In this document: positions 8,193-17,759 of the stretch, piece by piece
Position numbering within the stretch: position 1 is the stretch's first letter
Layout of the letters: each line of letters begins with the position of its first letter
DNA from: Corynebacterium tuberculostearicum
GTDB taxonomy: Bacteria; Actinomycetota; Actinomycetes; Mycobacteriales; Mycobacteriaceae
Direction: 5' to 3'
DNA length: 64,000 bases
Assembly (NCBI RefSeq): GCF_013408445.1
Contig: NZ_JACBZL010000001.1
Coordinates: forward strand, 2,170,001 to 2,234,000
Translations under genes and position numbers: made by a program
Notes under the pieces: generated by a model
Told to the model about the DNA's origin: nothing
Seen by the model: the letters and a program-made list of their open reading frames with translations, nothing else
Database searches by the model: none

Positions 8193-8749
8193 GTGGTTCT
8201 CCTTAAGGGAATGTGTTGTTACGCGCATCCGGTGGAGGTACGCGCCAAAAGATATGAGTCGTTCTCGACGCCAATCACGATAGTCACAGGATTCACAGTT
8301 GTCACGCTGGAAACATTGGTTAACTGTAATTTCCATGCGTTGCAGGTGCGGGAAACCTAGCAAAATGGAACGGGTGTGCGGCTGAAATTGCACTAAAAAC
8401 CTTTAGGGTGTTGGGCAAATGTGCAGATAATGCGGTTAACTTCTCCACGTATGCGTGTCATTGCATTCGAAATTAGCGGCCAAGGGGTAGGCGGGGGTGT
8501 TGGCGAAAATAAATTGGAAGGGGAGGGGGCGTCGGCAAGCGCTAAGCAGTGTTTTGGTATGGGCGCTGGCGTGTGGTTGAATGTATAGGTTGCAAAAGCT
8601 GGTCGGCCCGTAGTGGTGCGTTTCCGAACCGCCGGTCCGAGACCCTTCGGCATAGTCCGTTGTCAAGGCTTGAGCATCGCAAGTTTGTAGACCGCGTGCG
8701 GCAAGGACGGAAATCTTACCGCACATCAATCCAGGTCAGGAGACCCATA
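8193..8749. other. Intergenic region before rplN
   Basis: 557 bases without a convincing gene. It holds the promoter region of the leftward surface-protein gene, one copy of the dispersed 15-base motif (8527-8541), a possible rightward promoter TTGGTA-N17-TTGAAT (8554-8582), and a leader of about 160 bases before rplN with AGGAG at 8739-8743 as ribosome site. No clear terminator is visible. Confidence 0.5.
8527..8541 (+). repeat. Dispersed 15-base motif, copy 1
   Basis: Exact GGGCGTCGGCAAGCG in the intergenic region upstream of rplN. Confidence 0.7.
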
Positions 8750-9118
8750 GTGATTCAGCAAGAATCGCGTCTGCGCGTCGCCGACAACTCTGGTGCACGT
8801 GAACTGCTGTGCATCCGCGTTCTCGGCGGCTCTGTCCGACGCTCCGCTGGCATCGGCGACGTCATCGTCGCGACTGTCAAGGACGCCGTTCCAGGCGGCA
8901 ACGTCAAGGAAGGCGACGTAGTAAAGGCCGTTATCGTCCGCGCCAAGAAGGAGACCCGTCGTCCGGACGGCTCCTACATTCGCTTCGACGAGAACGCTGC
9001 AGTTGTTCTCAAGGGCGATAGCGAGCCCCGTGGTACCCGTATCTTCGGACCGGTTGCTCGCGAACTTCGTGACAAGCGTTTCATGAAGATCGTTTCTCTC
9101 GCACCGGAGGTGATCTAG
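8750..9118 (+). CDS. rplN: 50S ribosomal protein L14
   Basis: 122 residues, the normal family length, starting at GTG ([20 protein letters not shown]) eight bases after AGGAG. L14 binds 23S rRNA at the subunit interface. It is the first gene of rplN-rplX-rplE, the front half of the spc operon. The frame is open further upstream, to 8549, but that extension is not part of L14. Confidence 0.98.
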   Translation: MIQQESRLRVADNSGARELLCIRVLGGSVRRSAGIGDVIVATVKDAVPGGNVKEGDVVKAVIVRAKKETRRPDGSYIRFDENAAVVLKGDSEPRGTRIFGPVARELRDKRFMKIVSLAPEVI

Positions 9119-9122
9119 TCTT

Positions 9123-9437
9123 ATGAAGATCCATAAGGGAGATATGGTGATCGTCATTTCGGGCCCAGATAAGGGCGCGAAGGGCAAGGTCATCGAGGCA
9201 TACCCAAAGCGTGACAAGGTCCTCGTTGAGGGCGTTAACCGCATCAAGAAGCACGTCGCTAACTCCGCTACCGAGCGTGGCGCCGAGTCCGGCGGAATCG
9301 TTACCCAGGAAGCTCCGATCCACGTGTCCAACGTTGCGATCGTTGACTCCGAAGGCAACCCGACCCGCGTGGGCTACCGTTTCGACGAGAACGGCAAGAA
9401 GGTCCGTATCGCGCGTAGCAACGGGAAGGACATCTAA
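9123..9437 (+). CDS. rplX: 50S ribosomal protein L24
   Basis: 104 residues with the N-terminal KOW motif ([18 protein letters not shown]). L24 is an early assembly protein of the large subunit. It starts four bases after rplN in a tight operon. Confidence 0.98.
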   Translation: MKIHKGDMVIVISGPDKGAKGKVIEAYPKRDKVLVEGVNRIKKHVANSATERGAESGGIVTQEAPIHVSNVAIVDSEGNPTRVGYRFDENGKKVRIARSNGKDI

Positions 9438-9439
9438 AA

Positions 9440-9991
9440 ATGAGCGAGAACTACACCCCGCGTCTGAAGACTCGCTACCGCGAGGAAATCCGCAAGTCCC
9501 TGAATGACGAGTTCAAGTACGACAACGTCATGCAGATCCCTGGTGTCACCAAGGTTGTTGTCAACATGGGTGTTGGCGAAGCCGCACGTGACTCCAAGGT
9601 CATCAACGGCGCACTCGAGGACCTGACCGCTATTACCGGTCAGAAGCCGCAGCTGCGTCGCGCTAAGAAGTCCATCGCGAACTTCAAGCTCCGTGAGGGC
9701 ATGCCTATCGGCGCACGCGTTACCCTGCGCGGCGACCGTATGTGGGAGTTCCTGGACCGCCTGCTGACCATCGCGCTGCCACGTATTCGTGACTTCCGCG
9801 GTCTGTCTGATCAGCAGTTCGACGGCCACGGTAACTACACCTTCGGCCTGTCCGAGCAGTCCATGTTCTACGAGATCGACATTGACAAGATCGATCGCCC
9901 TCGTGGTATGGACATCACCGTCGTTACCACCGCTACTAACGACGACGAGGGCCGCAAGCTCCTGCGCGAGCTCGGCTTCCCGTTCAAGTAA
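9440..9991 (+). CDS. rplE: 50S ribosomal protein L5
   Basis: 183 residues starting [13 protein letters not shown], with the family features [14 protein letters not shown] and [17 protein letters not shown]. It binds 5S rRNA in the central protuberance. A terminator follows directly, so the spc operon is cut here. No rpsN (S14) gene follows, as would be usual in many other bacteria. Confidence 0.98.
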   Translation: MSENYTPRLKTRYREEIRKSLNDEFKYDNVMQIPGVTKVVVNMGVGEAARDSKVINGALEDLTAITGQKPQLRRAKKSIANFKLREGMPIGARVTLRGDRMWEFLDRLLTIALPRIRDFRGLSDQQFDGHGNYTFGLSEQSMFYEIDIDKIDRPRGMDITVVTTATNDDEGRKLLRELGFPFK

Positions 9992-10004
9992 ATAGAGCGC
10001 TAAG

Positions 10005-10039
10005 AATCCCAACTCCCCGAAAGGGGCGTTGGGATTTTC
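10005..10039 (+). terminator. Terminator after rplE
   Basis: AATCCCAACTCCCC (10005-10018) pairs with 10023-10036 (one mismatch) around GAAA and runs into TTTCT. Confidence 0.85.
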
Positions 10040-10099
10040 TAGTTTTACCGAGCATCTTGAATTCAAAGGTGCGCAGGCGCTGGCGTGTGCGGGCCTGGC

Positions 10100-10981
10100 T
10101 TAAGCTCTTTCAGCCTCTGTGTGCGTGGTGCCCTCATACTGCCAGCCGACGACTGCGTTGCGCACCGCTGGCTCCAGCGGATTCGCAGGTTGGATACAAC
10201 TGATGGTGAGTAGGCGGCCGGGCATGGGGCCATCGCCCCAGATAGAGGTGTCGTCAGACAGGCCTTGCTTATCAGGGTCGTGCAGGTCAGTTGCGGTATA
10301 GATGAGCCAGTTCTGCCCGGAGTCTTGGGTGCGCACGTAGAGCTTGTCTCCCAGATGGACCTTGTGCTCATTGGCAGAGCCATCGTAGAGATTATTGAAT
10401 ACGCCCGGCACGCCCGCCCCGGTATGTCCGGCGATAACGACGATGTCTTGTGCCGTGGTGCCTGGCAGCGAGTAAGGGCGATCATCGGCAGTGTAGGTAC
10501 AAGCCTTATTCATGGTGTCTGGATTGATAGCGCCATTGACCACGCGGCAGGAACCATCCTCAAACTCCGCGTGTACCTCGATGGCGGGGATGAACAGCTC
10601 TACCGCGGGGGAAGGGTCGATAGCAGGCGCCTCTTGGGCGGTGACCTCGTTGGTCTCCAGGCCTTCGGGCGGATTGACCACGCGATTGATGGTGCTGGCG
10701 ATCGCTACCGTGGCGACGATTCCCACCACGACGCGTAGGATGCCGGAGGACTTCCATGCTTCCTTGATGCGGTGCCACAGCGTGGGCTTGCGGCGCTGGC
10801 GAGGGAGGGAAGTGTCCTCAATGCGGCGCGGCGGGCGGCGGCGCTGTTGTTGACGGGTGTGCGACTCGGTCTGGCGCCATTGGCGATCTGCATCTGTGTG
10901 CTGGGAACGCGATGGGACGTGCCGGCGCCCGTTAGTGGGAAGCCGATTCGGTTCCCTCCGCGGCCGGTAGTGGGAATCCAT
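10100..10981 (-). CDS. Sortase-family transpeptidase (class E/F-like)
   Basis: 293 residues: a long Arg/Gln-rich cytoplasmic N-terminus, one membrane segment near 80-98, then an extracellular sortase domain. The catalytic histidine is in IAGHTG near residue 184, the cysteine in TISC near 260, and a conserved Arg follows a few residues later (PAVRNAVV). GGAGG lies just before the ATG. Sortases attach proteins carrying C-terminal sorting signals to the cell wall. This one has no pilin operon beside it, so it is probably a stand-alone sortase of the actinobacterial E/F type. The surface protein at 7284-8192 has a degenerate sorting motif and might be a client. It lies in the block that splits the spc operon. 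Confidence 0.82.
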   Translation of the reverse strand: MDSHYRPRREPNRLPTNGRRHVPSRSQHTDADRQWRQTESHTRQQQRRRPPRRIEDTSLPRQRRKPTLWHRIKEAWKSSGILRVVVGIVATVAIASTINRVVNPPEGLETNEVTAQEAPAIDPSPAVELFIPAIEVHAEFEDGSCRVVNGAINPDTMNKACTYTADDRPYSLPGTTAQDIVVIAGHTGAGVPGVFNNLYDGSANEHKVHLGDKLYVRTQDSGQNWLIYTATDLHDPDKQGLSDDTSIWGDGPMPGRLLTISCIQPANPLEPAVRNAVVGWQYEGTTHTEAERA

Positions 10982-11082
10982 GCGACCTCCGAAGAGAAAT
11001 TAAGGGTTATAGGAAAGCTCTAGCTTACAACGCAGGGGTATGCATTCCCGGAATTGGCTCGGAAACAGGTGGTCAGGATAGG

Positions 11083-11108
11083 ATTAGAGGGATTTAATTC
11101 GCTCTAAT
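11083..11108. promoter_or_regulatory. Inverted repeat before the FNT transporter gene
   Basis: ATTAGAG (11083-11089) and CTCTAAT (11102-11108) are separated by 12 bases. They lie just after a possible -10 (TAGGAT, 11079-11084) and before the ribosome site, where an operator would be expected. No regulator is identified. Confidence 0.3.
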
Positions 11109-11122
11109 TAATGAGGTAAAAG

Positions 11123-11908
11123 ATGTCTCTCAATGATGCTGCCAAGGCGGCAGCTGTCAAAAAGGTCACCTTGTTGGATGAATCCTTCTCTCGCTTCGCG
11201 GTGCGCTCCACCTTGGCCGGCGTGTACCTGTGCATCGGTACCGCATTTGCTGGTGTGGTTGGCCAAGCCGTCAATGGTGTAGCACCAGGCTTGGGTGCGG
11301 TGACCTTTGCTCTATTCTTTGGCCTCGGGCTCTTCGCCATTTTGATTCTGGGCGCGGATCTGGCCACGGGAAACATGATGTATATGGTCTATGCCGCAAG
11401 CAATAAGCAGGTCTCGTGGGGCAAAGCCTTCTACCTTTTGCTCATCACGACTCTCTTCAATCTGGTGGGCGCAGTCATCTTTGCGGCCATCATGGGTATG
11501 TCCGCAAAATTCGCTGACATGGATCCTTCGCATCTGTTGGTCACCCTTTCTGAGGGGAAGCTGACCAAGTCCCCGCAGGGAATGCTGGTAGAGGGAATCG
11601 CGGCGAACTTTGTGGTCAATATGGGCATCGTCGGCGCCATCTTTGCTAAGGACATTGTCTCTAAGTTCTTCGTCATCATTCCGATTATTGGCGCCTTTGT
11701 TGGCCTGGGCCTGGAGCACGTAATTGCGAACTTCTGCCTGTTTAGTCTCACCCTCTTTGGATCCGATCCGTTGCCTGCAACACTGACTGTGGGCAATGTG
11801 GCGCTCAATTGGATCCTGGTGTGGATCGGCAATTTGATTGGCGGCGGTCTGCTGATTGGCGGCGTATACGCCTGGCTTAACCGTGGGCCGGAGGCTTACC
11901 GCGACTAG
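11123..11908 (+). CDS. Formate/nitrite transporter (FNT) family channel
   Basis: 261 residues with six membrane segments and the pentameric FNT fold. Characteristic pieces are LCIGTAFAGVVGQAV, GADLATGNMM and GLEHVIANFCLF. FNT proteins pass formate, nitrite or hydrosulfide. The adjacent convergent gene encodes FdhD, the formate dehydrogenase activator, which makes formate the likelier substrate. The 3' ends of the two genes overlap by four bases. GAGG six bases before the ATG serves as ribosome site. Confidence 0.88.
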   Translation: MSLNDAAKAAAVKKVTLLDESFSRFAVRSTLAGVYLCIGTAFAGVVGQAVNGVAPGLGAVTFALFFGLGLFAILILGADLATGNMMYMVYAASNKQVSWGKAFYLLLITTLFNLVGAVIFAAIMGMSAKFADMDPSHLLVTLSEGKLTKSPQGMLVEGIAANFVVNMGIVGAIFAKDIVSKFFVIIPIIGAFVGLGLEHVIANFCLFSLTLFGSDPLPATLTVGNVALNWILVWIGNLIGGGLLIGGVYAWLNRGPEAYRD

Positions 11909-12723
11909 GCGAGCTCGCCGGAATACAGATTAAAGCGGTCGCCGCGAGCGAAGCCGACGAGCGCCATCCCGGTTTCGCGGGCCGTCTCTACGGCCAGGGA
12001 GGAGGCGGCGCTGACGGCAACGAGCATGCCGAATCCGGCCATCGCGGCCTTTTGGACGAGCTCGAAGCTGGCGCGGGAGCTCATCACCAAAATGAGGTCA
12101 TCTGCGGGGAGTCGGTCTTCTAATAGGAGGTGGCCGATGACCTTATCCGCGGCATTGTGGCGGCCGATATCCTCGCGTATGACTACCGGTTCACCGTCCA
12201 AGGTGAAGGCACCGGCGGCGTGAATGCCGCCGGTCTTTTTAAATTGCTTCTGCTCGGCCCGGAGCCTATCTGGCAGCTTGGCGACGACATAGGGGTCCAC
12301 TGGTATATGCGGAATCGGGTAGCGGGTTTGTTTGGTCAAGGCCTCGATAGAAGAGGTGCCGCATACGCCGCAGGCGGAAGTGGTGGTGGTTAGCCGCAGA
12401 TCGCTCAGGTCCAGTACGTTCTTCTTCGCCAGATCGATGTCGAGCAGGTTGTAGGTATTCATGCCGTTGACGGTGGCGCCGGCGCAGTAGCGGGCCTCGG
12501 TGACGTCGCTAAGCGAAGCAATATGGCCCTCTGAATGCAAGAACCCATGCGCCAGCTCAATGTCATGGCCAGGGGTGCGCATGGTGGTGGTGATGGTCTG
12601 ACCACCCACGCGGATCTCGAGGGGCTCCTCGCCGGCGACGGTATCGGCGCGGGTATCGACCTGCAGGCCATCTCCCAGGCGGACCTTGGTGACGGCAAAG
12701 GTAGAGTTCTTGCGGCCGGCCAT
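11905..12723 (-). CDS. fdhD: Formate dehydrogenase accessory sulfurtransferase FdhD
   Basis: 272 residues from MAGRKNSTFA, the normal length. FdhD transfers sulfur to the molybdenum cofactor to activate formate dehydrogenase. Seen are the catalytic cysteine motif SACGVCGTSS, GGIHAAGAF, REDIGRHNAADKVIG and the FELVQKAAMAG block. The ATG shares one base with the stop of the upstream small gene (TAATG), so they are cotranslated. The longer frame to 12930 only reads that upstream gene in the wrong frame. No formate dehydrogenase gene is present in the window, so the target enzyme must be elsewhere or lost. Confidence 0.95.
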   Translation of the reverse strand: MAGRKNSTFAVTKVRLGDGLQVDTRADTVAGEEPLEIRVGGQTITTTMRTPGHDIELAHGFLHSEGHIASLSDVTEARYCAGATVNGMNTYNLLDIDLAKKNVLDLSDLRLTTTTSACGVCGTSSIEALTKQTRYPIPHIPVDPYVVAKLPDRLRAEQKQFKKTGGIHAAGAFTLDGEPVVIREDIGRHNAADKVIGHLLLEDRLPADDLILVMSSRASFELVQKAAMAGFGMLVAVSAASSLAVETARETGMALVGFARGDRFNLYSGELA

Positions 12724-12971
12724 TACTGCAGCTCCTGCTTCAAGACATCGATATTGCTGCGGGCTTCCTCTACATTGCTGGAGGCTAGACCCACGAGGAA
12801 GGCAGTAAGTGGGGCCGCGGGGCGGGAGCGATTGTGCGCAACGTCCTTGGTGAGGTCCAGGATCTCGCGGGTGAGTGCGGTTGCCTCCTGAGGATCGAGG
12901 CCGAGGTGACGGGCGGCTTCTTCGAGCCACTCGTGTGCGGATTGGATGGGGTCCTCGTGTGTTTGGCTCAT
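12723..12971 (-). CDS. Small DUF6457-like protein coupled to fdhD
   Basis: About 82 residues from MSQTHED. That start, not the ATG six bases earlier, stands seven bases after AAGGAG. The helical sequence contains LDLTKDVAHNRSRPAAPLTA, which I recognise as the DUF6457 pattern found beside or fused to molybdenum-cofactor genes in actinobacteria. The one-base overlap with fdhD supports a shared role in formate dehydrogenase maturation, but no activity is known to me. Confidence 0.75.
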   Translation of the reverse strand: MSQTHEDPIQSAHEWLEEAARHLGLDPQEATALTREILDLTKDVAHNRSRPAAPLTAFLVGLASSNVEEARSNIDVLKQELQ

Positions 12972-13326
12972 CACCATCTCCTTATATACGTTCGTGCTGG
13001 TCTCGACTCTAATGAAGGCGCTAGATTATTTGGAAAACCGCAGGTTATGGCGTAGCATAGTACCTCGTGCTTGCGCCGAGGCGTCAGCGTGCCCCAATCA
13101 TTGCGTATTTTGGCGCGCTGAGCTGCAGAAAGCGCCGAGCCGATGCAAGAACTGAACATCAACTTTGTTGTAGGCCCCTCGCCGTAGATAGCGGACCGTT
13201 GTCTGAATCAAAGGGTGGCGAGCGCCTTACGGTATTGACCGTAGGGAGCGTGAGTAGCCCGAAATCACACGGAGAACGCTTTGGTGAGCACGGGAACCGC
13301 AACGAGAAAGGTACACGGTCACTCAT
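12972..13326. other. Intergenic region before rpsH
   Basis: 355 bases without a gene. It contains the rpsH promoter (13030-13058) and a long leader of roughly 260 bases. The leader has short self-complementary stretches (for example ACGGT/ACCGT around 13195-13240) that might form regulatory RNA structure. No stable terminator is seen. Confidence 0.5.
13030..13058 (+). promoter_or_regulatory. Promoter of the rpsH ribosomal operon
   Basis: TTGGAA (13030-13035), 17-base spacer, TAGCAT (13053-13058). The layout is the same as that of the infA promoter at 26755-26783, which supports a vegetative sigma-A promoter. Confidence 0.6.
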
Positions 13327-13710
13327 ATGACTATGACTGATCCTATTGCCGACATGCTGTCGCGCGTGCGCAACGCAAGTAATGCGCACCATGACACCGT
13401 GTCGATGCCTACCTCCAAGCTGAAGGCAAACATTGCCGACATCTTGAAGCAGGAAGGCTACATCGCTGACTACACCGTCGAGGGTCACACCCTGTCCCTC
13501 GAGCTGAAGTACAACAACCGCGAGCGCTCCCTGTCTGGCCTGCGTCGCGTGTCTAAGCCGGGTCTGCGTGTGTACGCAAAGTCCACCGAACTGCCACAGG
13601 TCTTGGGCGGCCTGGGCGTGGCTATCATTTCCACGTCCCACGGCGTGCTGACTGACCGTCAGGCTGAGGAGAAGGGCGTAGGCGGAGAAGTTCTCGCCTA
13701 CGTCTGGTAA
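13327..13710 (+). CDS. rpsH: 30S ribosomal protein S8
   Basis: 127 residues, [17 protein letters not shown] to GGEVLAYVW, complete. S8 binds the central domain of 16S rRNA and in many bacteria is the translational repressor of the spc operon. It starts the second half of the split operon (rpsH-rplF-rplR-rpsE-rpmD-rplO) with its own promoter. Confidence 0.98.
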   Translation: MTMTDPIADMLSRVRNASNAHHDTVSMPTSKLKANIADILKQEGYIADYTVEGHTLSLELKYNNRERSLSGLRRVSKPGLRVYAKSTELPQVLGGLGVAIISTSHGVLTDRQAEEKGVGGEVLAYVW

Positions 13711-13725
13711 AGGGAGGTTTGACAC

Positions 13726-14262
13726 ATGTCTCGAGTCGGTCTAGCACCAATCGCCGTACCGAACGGCGTCGAAATCAAGATCAACGGCCAAGACGTTGAG
13801 GTGAAGGGCCCTAAGGGCACCCAGAGCGTTAACGTTCCAGAGCCTATCGCCATCAACCTGGAAGACGGCGTCCTGTCCGTCTCCCGCCCTGATGACCACC
13901 GCAAGCACCGTGCTCTGCACGGTCTGTCCCGCTCCCTGCTGAACAACGCCGTTGTTGGCGTGACCGAGGGCTACACCATCAAGATGGAAATCTTCGGTGT
14001 CGGCTACCGTGTTCAGCAGAAGGGTAAGGACCTGGAATTTAGCCTGGGCTACTCCCACCCGATCCTCATTGAGGCTCCGGAGGGAATTACCTTCGCAGTG
14101 GACGGCGCAACCAAGCTGTCCATTACCGGTATTGACAAGCAACTAGTCGGACAGATCGCCGCTAATATCCGTCGTCTGCGTAAGGACGATCCTTACAAGG
14201 GCAAGGGTATTCGCTACGAGGGCGAGCAGATCCGTCGCAAGGTCGGAAAGACGGGTAAGTAA
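13726..14262 (+). CDS. rplF: 50S ribosomal protein L6
   Basis: 178 residues, [15 protein letters not shown] to RRKVGKTGK, with the conserved ending [12 protein letters not shown]. It binds helix 97 of 23S rRNA near the factor-binding site. AGGGAGG lies in the 15-base gap after rpsH. Confidence 0.98.
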   Translation: MSRVGLAPIAVPNGVEIKINGQDVEVKGPKGTQSVNVPEPIAINLEDGVLSVSRPDDHRKHRALHGLSRSLLNNAVVGVTEGYTIKMEIFGVGYRVQQKGKDLEFSLGYSHPILIEAPEGITFAVDGATKLSITGIDKQLVGQIAANIRRLRKDDPYKGKGIRYEGEQIRRKVGKTGK

Positions 14263-14265
14263 GCA

Positions 14266-14667
14266 ATGGCAAACACTGAAAACACCAAGCGCACTCCAGT
14301 CGGCAAGGACATTTCCTCTCGTCGTCGCGAAGCACGCGCACGCCGTCACTTCCGTATCCGTAAGACCCTGCGTGGCACCCCTGAGGCACCGCGTCTGGTT
14401 CTTCACCGCTCCTCCCGTCACATGCACGTGCAGGTCATCGATGACCTGGCAGGCCACACCCTGGTCTCCGCATCCTCCATGGAGGCGGACGTTCGTGCAC
14501 TCGAGGGCGATAAGAAGGCCAAGGCTGCCAAGGTAGGCGAGCTGGTTGCCGAGCGCGCTAAGGCCGCTGGCATCGAGCACGTCGTATTTGACCGCGCAGG
14601 CTACAAGTACCACGGCCGCGTCGCTGCGCTGGCTGACGCCGCACGTGAAGGTGGTCTGAAGTTCTAA
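14266..14667 (+). CDS. rplR: 50S ribosomal protein L18
   Basis: 133 residues with the 5S rRNA-binding basic N-terminus ([19 protein letters not shown]) and C-terminal [17 protein letters not shown]. It starts four bases after rplF. Confidence 0.98.
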   Translation: MANTENTKRTPVGKDISSRRREARARRHFRIRKTLRGTPEAPRLVLHRSSRHMHVQVIDDLAGHTLVSASSMEADVRALEGDKKAKAAKVGELVAERAKAAGIEHVVFDRAGYKYHGRVAALADAAREGGLKF

Positions 14668-14707
14668 TGATCATCGTCAACGGAAACATCAACGGAAGGA
14701 ACGCCTA

Positions 14708-15331
14708 ATGTCGGACCGTGAACAGCGTGACGGCGGACGCTCCGCCGAGAACAACAAGAACAACCGCGGTGGCAACGGCCGCCGCAACGATCGTCGTAAT
14801 CAGCAGGACAACGAGCGCGATAAGTACATCGAGCGCGTTGTGACCATCAACCGCGTCTCCAAGACCGTTAAGGGTGGCCGCAACATGTCCTTCACCGCCC
14901 TCGTCGTCGTCGGTGATGGCCAGGGTCAGGTTGGCGTTGGCTACGGCAAGGCTAAGGAAGTCCCGGCCGCAATCCAGAAGGGCGCTGAAGAGGCTCGCAA
15001 GAACTTCTTCCGCGTTCCGATGATTGCCGGCACCATCACCCACCCGGTTGAGGGTCGCGACGCAGCTGGCATCGTCATGATGAAGCCTGCCGCACCTGGT
15101 ACCGGTGTTATCGCTGGTGGTGCTGCTCGTCCAGTGCTCGAATGCGCTGGCGTGCAGGACATTCTGTCGAAGTCCCTGGGCTCCGACAACGCACTCAACG
15201 TCGTCCGCGCTACCGTGGACGGCCTCAAGCAGCTGGTCCGCCCTGAAGAGGTTGCCGCACGTCGTGGCAAGTCCATCGAAGAGGTCACCCCGGCCCGTAT
15301 GCTGCGCAAGCGCGCAGGTCAGGAGGCATAA
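14708..15331 (+). CDS. rpsE: 30S ribosomal protein S5
   Basis: 207 residues. The usual S5 core starts at about residue 45 ([15 protein letters not shown]) and is preceded by an Asn/Arg/Asp-rich low-complexity extension typical of actinobacteria. The motif [13 protein letters not shown] and the domain II region are intact. S5 takes part in decoding accuracy. Confidence 0.98.
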   Translation: MSDREQRDGGRSAENNKNNRGGNGRRNDRRNQQDNERDKYIERVVTINRVSKTVKGGRNMSFTALVVVGDGQGQVGVGYGKAKEVPAAIQKGAEEARKNFFRVPMIAGTITHPVEGRDAAGIVMMKPAAPGTGVIAGGAARPVLECAGVQDILSKSLGSDNALNVVRATVDGLKQLVRPEEVAARRGKSIEEVTPARMLRKRAGQEA

Positions 15332-15334
15332 GCA

Positions 15335-15520
15335 ATGGCTCTGAAGATTACACAGGTAAAGGGCCTGGTGGGCACCAAGCCGAACCACCGCAAGAACATT
15401 GAGGCTCTCGGCCTCAAGCGCATCGGTCAGTCCGTAGTTAAGCAGGACACCCCGGTCGTTCGCGGTATGGTTCACAAGGTTCGCCACCTGGTCACCGTCG
15501 AAGAAGTGGCAGGGGAGTAA
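15335..15520 (+). CDS. rpmD: 50S ribosomal protein L30
   Basis: 61 residues, [20 protein letters not shown] onward, the normal L30 length. Four bases follow rpsE. Confidence 0.97.
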   Translation: MALKITQVKGLVGTKPNHRKNIEALGLKRIGQSVVKQDTPVVRGMVHKVRHLVTVEEVAGE

Positions 15521-15523
15521 ACC

Positions 15524-15970
15524 ATGGCTGATATCATCAAGCTGCACGACCTGCGCCCAACCGCAGGAGCAAACAAGCCTAAGACCCGCGTCGGCCGCGG
15601 TGAGGCATCCAAGGGTAAGACCGCTGGTCGCGGTACCAAGGGCACCGGTGCTCGTAAGCAGGTTTCCGCTGCTTTCGAGGGTGGCCAGATGCCGATCCAC
15701 ATGCGTCTGCCTAAGTTGAAGGGCTTTAAGAACCCGAACCATGTTGAGTACCAGGTAGTTAACGTTGCTGACCTGGCCGAGAAGTTCGCAGATGGCGGCG
15801 ACATCACCGTTGCTGACATCGCAGCTGCCGGCCTGGTCCGCGCTAACAAGCCGGTCAAGGTTCTGGGCAACGGCGACATCAACGTTAAGTTGAACGTCAC
15901 CGCTGACAAGTTCTCCAAGTCTGCTGTAGAGAAGATCGAGGCTGCTGGCGGTTCCGCCAACACCAAGTAA
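15524..15970 (+). CDS. rplO: 50S ribosomal protein L15
   Basis: 148 residues with the Gly-rich N-terminal extension ([20 protein letters not shown]) that penetrates 23S rRNA. It is the last gene of the operon; a terminator follows. secY, which directly follows rplO in many bacteria, is 7 kb away here, beyond IS elements and lipid genes. Confidence 0.98.
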   Translation: MADIIKLHDLRPTAGANKPKTRVGRGEASKGKTAGRGTKGTGARKQVSAAFEGGQMPIHMRLPKLKGFKNPNHVEYQVVNVADLAEKFADGGDITVADIAAAGLVRANKPVKVLGNGDINVKLNVTADKFSKSAVEKIEAAGGSANTK

Positions 15971-15989
15971 TCTCCTCTAGGTAGATTTC

Positions 15990-16026
15990 ATCCCCCTCTC
16001 CGCACACGCGGGGCAGGGGGATTTTT
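15990..16026 (+). terminator. Terminator after rplO
   Basis: ATCCCCCT (15990-15997) pairs with AGGGGGAT (16015-16022) and is followed by TTTT. The loop contains a smaller GCGC-rich stem. Confidence 0.8.
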
Positions 16027-16091
16027 GCGCTTCTTGGCGGGCCTTGAGTTCAGAGGGTCGTTGCAACACTTTCCCTTAGGAGGGTGTTGTT

Positions 16092-17702
16092 GTGTCTGGG
16101 GTTGTTGGCCCGTTTCATTCGTTGTCTGAATCGGATCGTCGTGGCTTAGTTGCCTTGGTTGGCAGTGGGCGTAGTGTCCGTTCGGCGGCTGGTGAGCTTG
16201 GCTGTCATTACGGGCATGCTTTGAATTTTTGCCATGCCTTTGGATTGCCAGTCGTGTATAAAGCCAAACGAGTTGATCGCCGCGGCAGCCAGGCTGTCCA
16301 GCTTGTAGAGCTAGTCCGAAGCGGACTGTCGGTACGCCAAGCTGCTAAAAGATGTGGGATGCATCTTACCGCTGCGTATGCCGTAGCTACGGAAGCTGGG
16401 TGCCATATCCGGTTAAGTCAGTATGCTCGGAAAGTCCGCCAGACGCAGTTAAGAGTGGAATACCTGCGCCTTCGGCTGGCGAGCCTGCCTGGTGGTGATG
16501 CTGGCACGGCAGTAGGAATTGATCGTCGACTGCGTTTAGATTTCGAAAAAGGACTCACCAAATCCCAGGGTCGACGAGAAGAGTTCATACCCGTCGGCGA
16601 AGACGCCAGCACGTATAACAGACTTATGAAAGCGCTGCGCCAACGCCATGATGTCATCGAATCCGGAAGGCTTGCCCCTCCCGCCTTACCTAGCGGGGTA
16701 GATCCGTATAAACGCATCAGCAATCGCTACATTTGCTTCGAAGAACGCGTCATCATCGCCGATCTTCTCCGCGAAGATGTGCCACTGCGTGAGATTGGGC
16801 GCCGTTTAGGGCGAAGTGCATCGTCAATTCAGCGTGAAGTACGCAGAAACCACAGTGCGGAAGGCCCGTATCGTGCAGAAACAGCCCAGTTAAAGGCCTG
16901 TGCGCGGAGGTTGCGGCCGAAAATACCGAAACTACTAGCCAACAAAAGACTATGGGACTATGTATGCGCACAATTGCGGGCACAATGGTCACCTGAGGAG
17001 ATTTCTAATCGCCTGCCCATCGACTACCCCACTGATAAGGACATGCGCATTAGTCACGAAACGATTTATGACGCCTTTTACCTGCAGGCCAAAGGAAGAC
17101 TCAAAGACCTTGGCCTGGACTTGCCGACCGGTAGAAAGAAACGCAAGAAACGCCAAACCCGCTCCAGCACACCTGCCCAGCAACGCTTCGTCGACGACAT
17201 GATCCTCATAGACGACCGGCCAGATGAGGTAAGTGAACGTATTTTGCCAGGCCACTGGGAAGGCGACCTCATCCTCGGTAAAAACAACCAATCAGCGGTA
17301 ATCACGCTAGTAGAACGCGTCAGCCGATTTGTTGTCCTTGGCCACTTACCGGGAAGGCATACCAGCAAAGAAGTATTCACAGCCCTGCACAAGGCAGTTA
17401 CAGGAATCGATAAAGCTATCTGGTCATCAATTACCTGGGACCAAGGAAGCGAAATGGCTGGTCATAAAGCTTTTACCATGGCCACTGACATTCCCATCTA
17501 CTTCTGCCATCCAGGATCACCATGGGAACGCGGCAGCAACGAAAACACCAACGGCAGGCTCAGAAGAAACCTTCCCAAAAACAGCGACCTGTCCATCTAC
17601 AGCGCCGAGGACCTAGAAATGATCGCCAACATTCACAACCACAAACCACGCAAAGCACTCAACTGGCGCACCCCAGCCGAAGTCATGACCAACGCCCTCT
17701 GA
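16092..17702 (+). CDS. IS30-family transposase
   Basis: 536 residues, starting GTG (MSGVVGPFHSL) after AGGAGG. The long N-terminus has two helix-turn-helix-like regions (around 15-35 and 55-80), followed by the IS30-type HTH (ISNRYICFEERVIIADLL, GRRLGRSASSIQREV) near 215-260. The C-terminal DDE core has HWEGDLILG, TWDQGSEMAGH and NENTNGRLRRNLPKNSDL. It is longer than classical IS30 transposase because of the N-terminal part. The frame is intact. The stop codon abuts the inserted IS3 element and may be provided by it. Confidence 0.93.
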   Translation: MSGVVGPFHSLSESDRRGLVALVGSGRSVRSAAGELGCHYGHALNFCHAFGLPVVYKAKRVDRRGSQAVQLVELVRSGLSVRQAAKRCGMHLTAAYAVATEAGCHIRLSQYARKVRQTQLRVEYLRLRLASLPGGDAGTAVGIDRRLRLDFEKGLTKSQGRREEFIPVGEDASTYNRLMKALRQRHDVIESGRLAPPALPSGVDPYKRISNRYICFEERVIIADLLREDVPLREIGRRLGRSASSIQREVRRNHSAEGPYRAETAQLKACARRLRPKIPKLLANKRLWDYVCAQLRAQWSPEEISNRLPIDYPTDKDMRISHETIYDAFYLQAKGRLKDLGLDLPTGRKKRKKRQTRSSTPAQQRFVDDMILIDDRPDEVSERILPGHWEGDLILGKNNQSAVITLVERVSRFVVLGHLPGRHTSKEVFTALHKAVTGIDKAIWSSITWDQGSEMAGHKAFTMATDIPIYFCHPGSPWERGSNENTNGRLRRNLPKNSDLSIYSAEDLEMIANIHNHKPRKALNWRTPAEVMTNAL

Positions 17703-17759
17703 GGTTACCCTCGTTTAGTGGACACCCTATTTGTGCGGATCTTGTGTCCGTAGGAGAGG

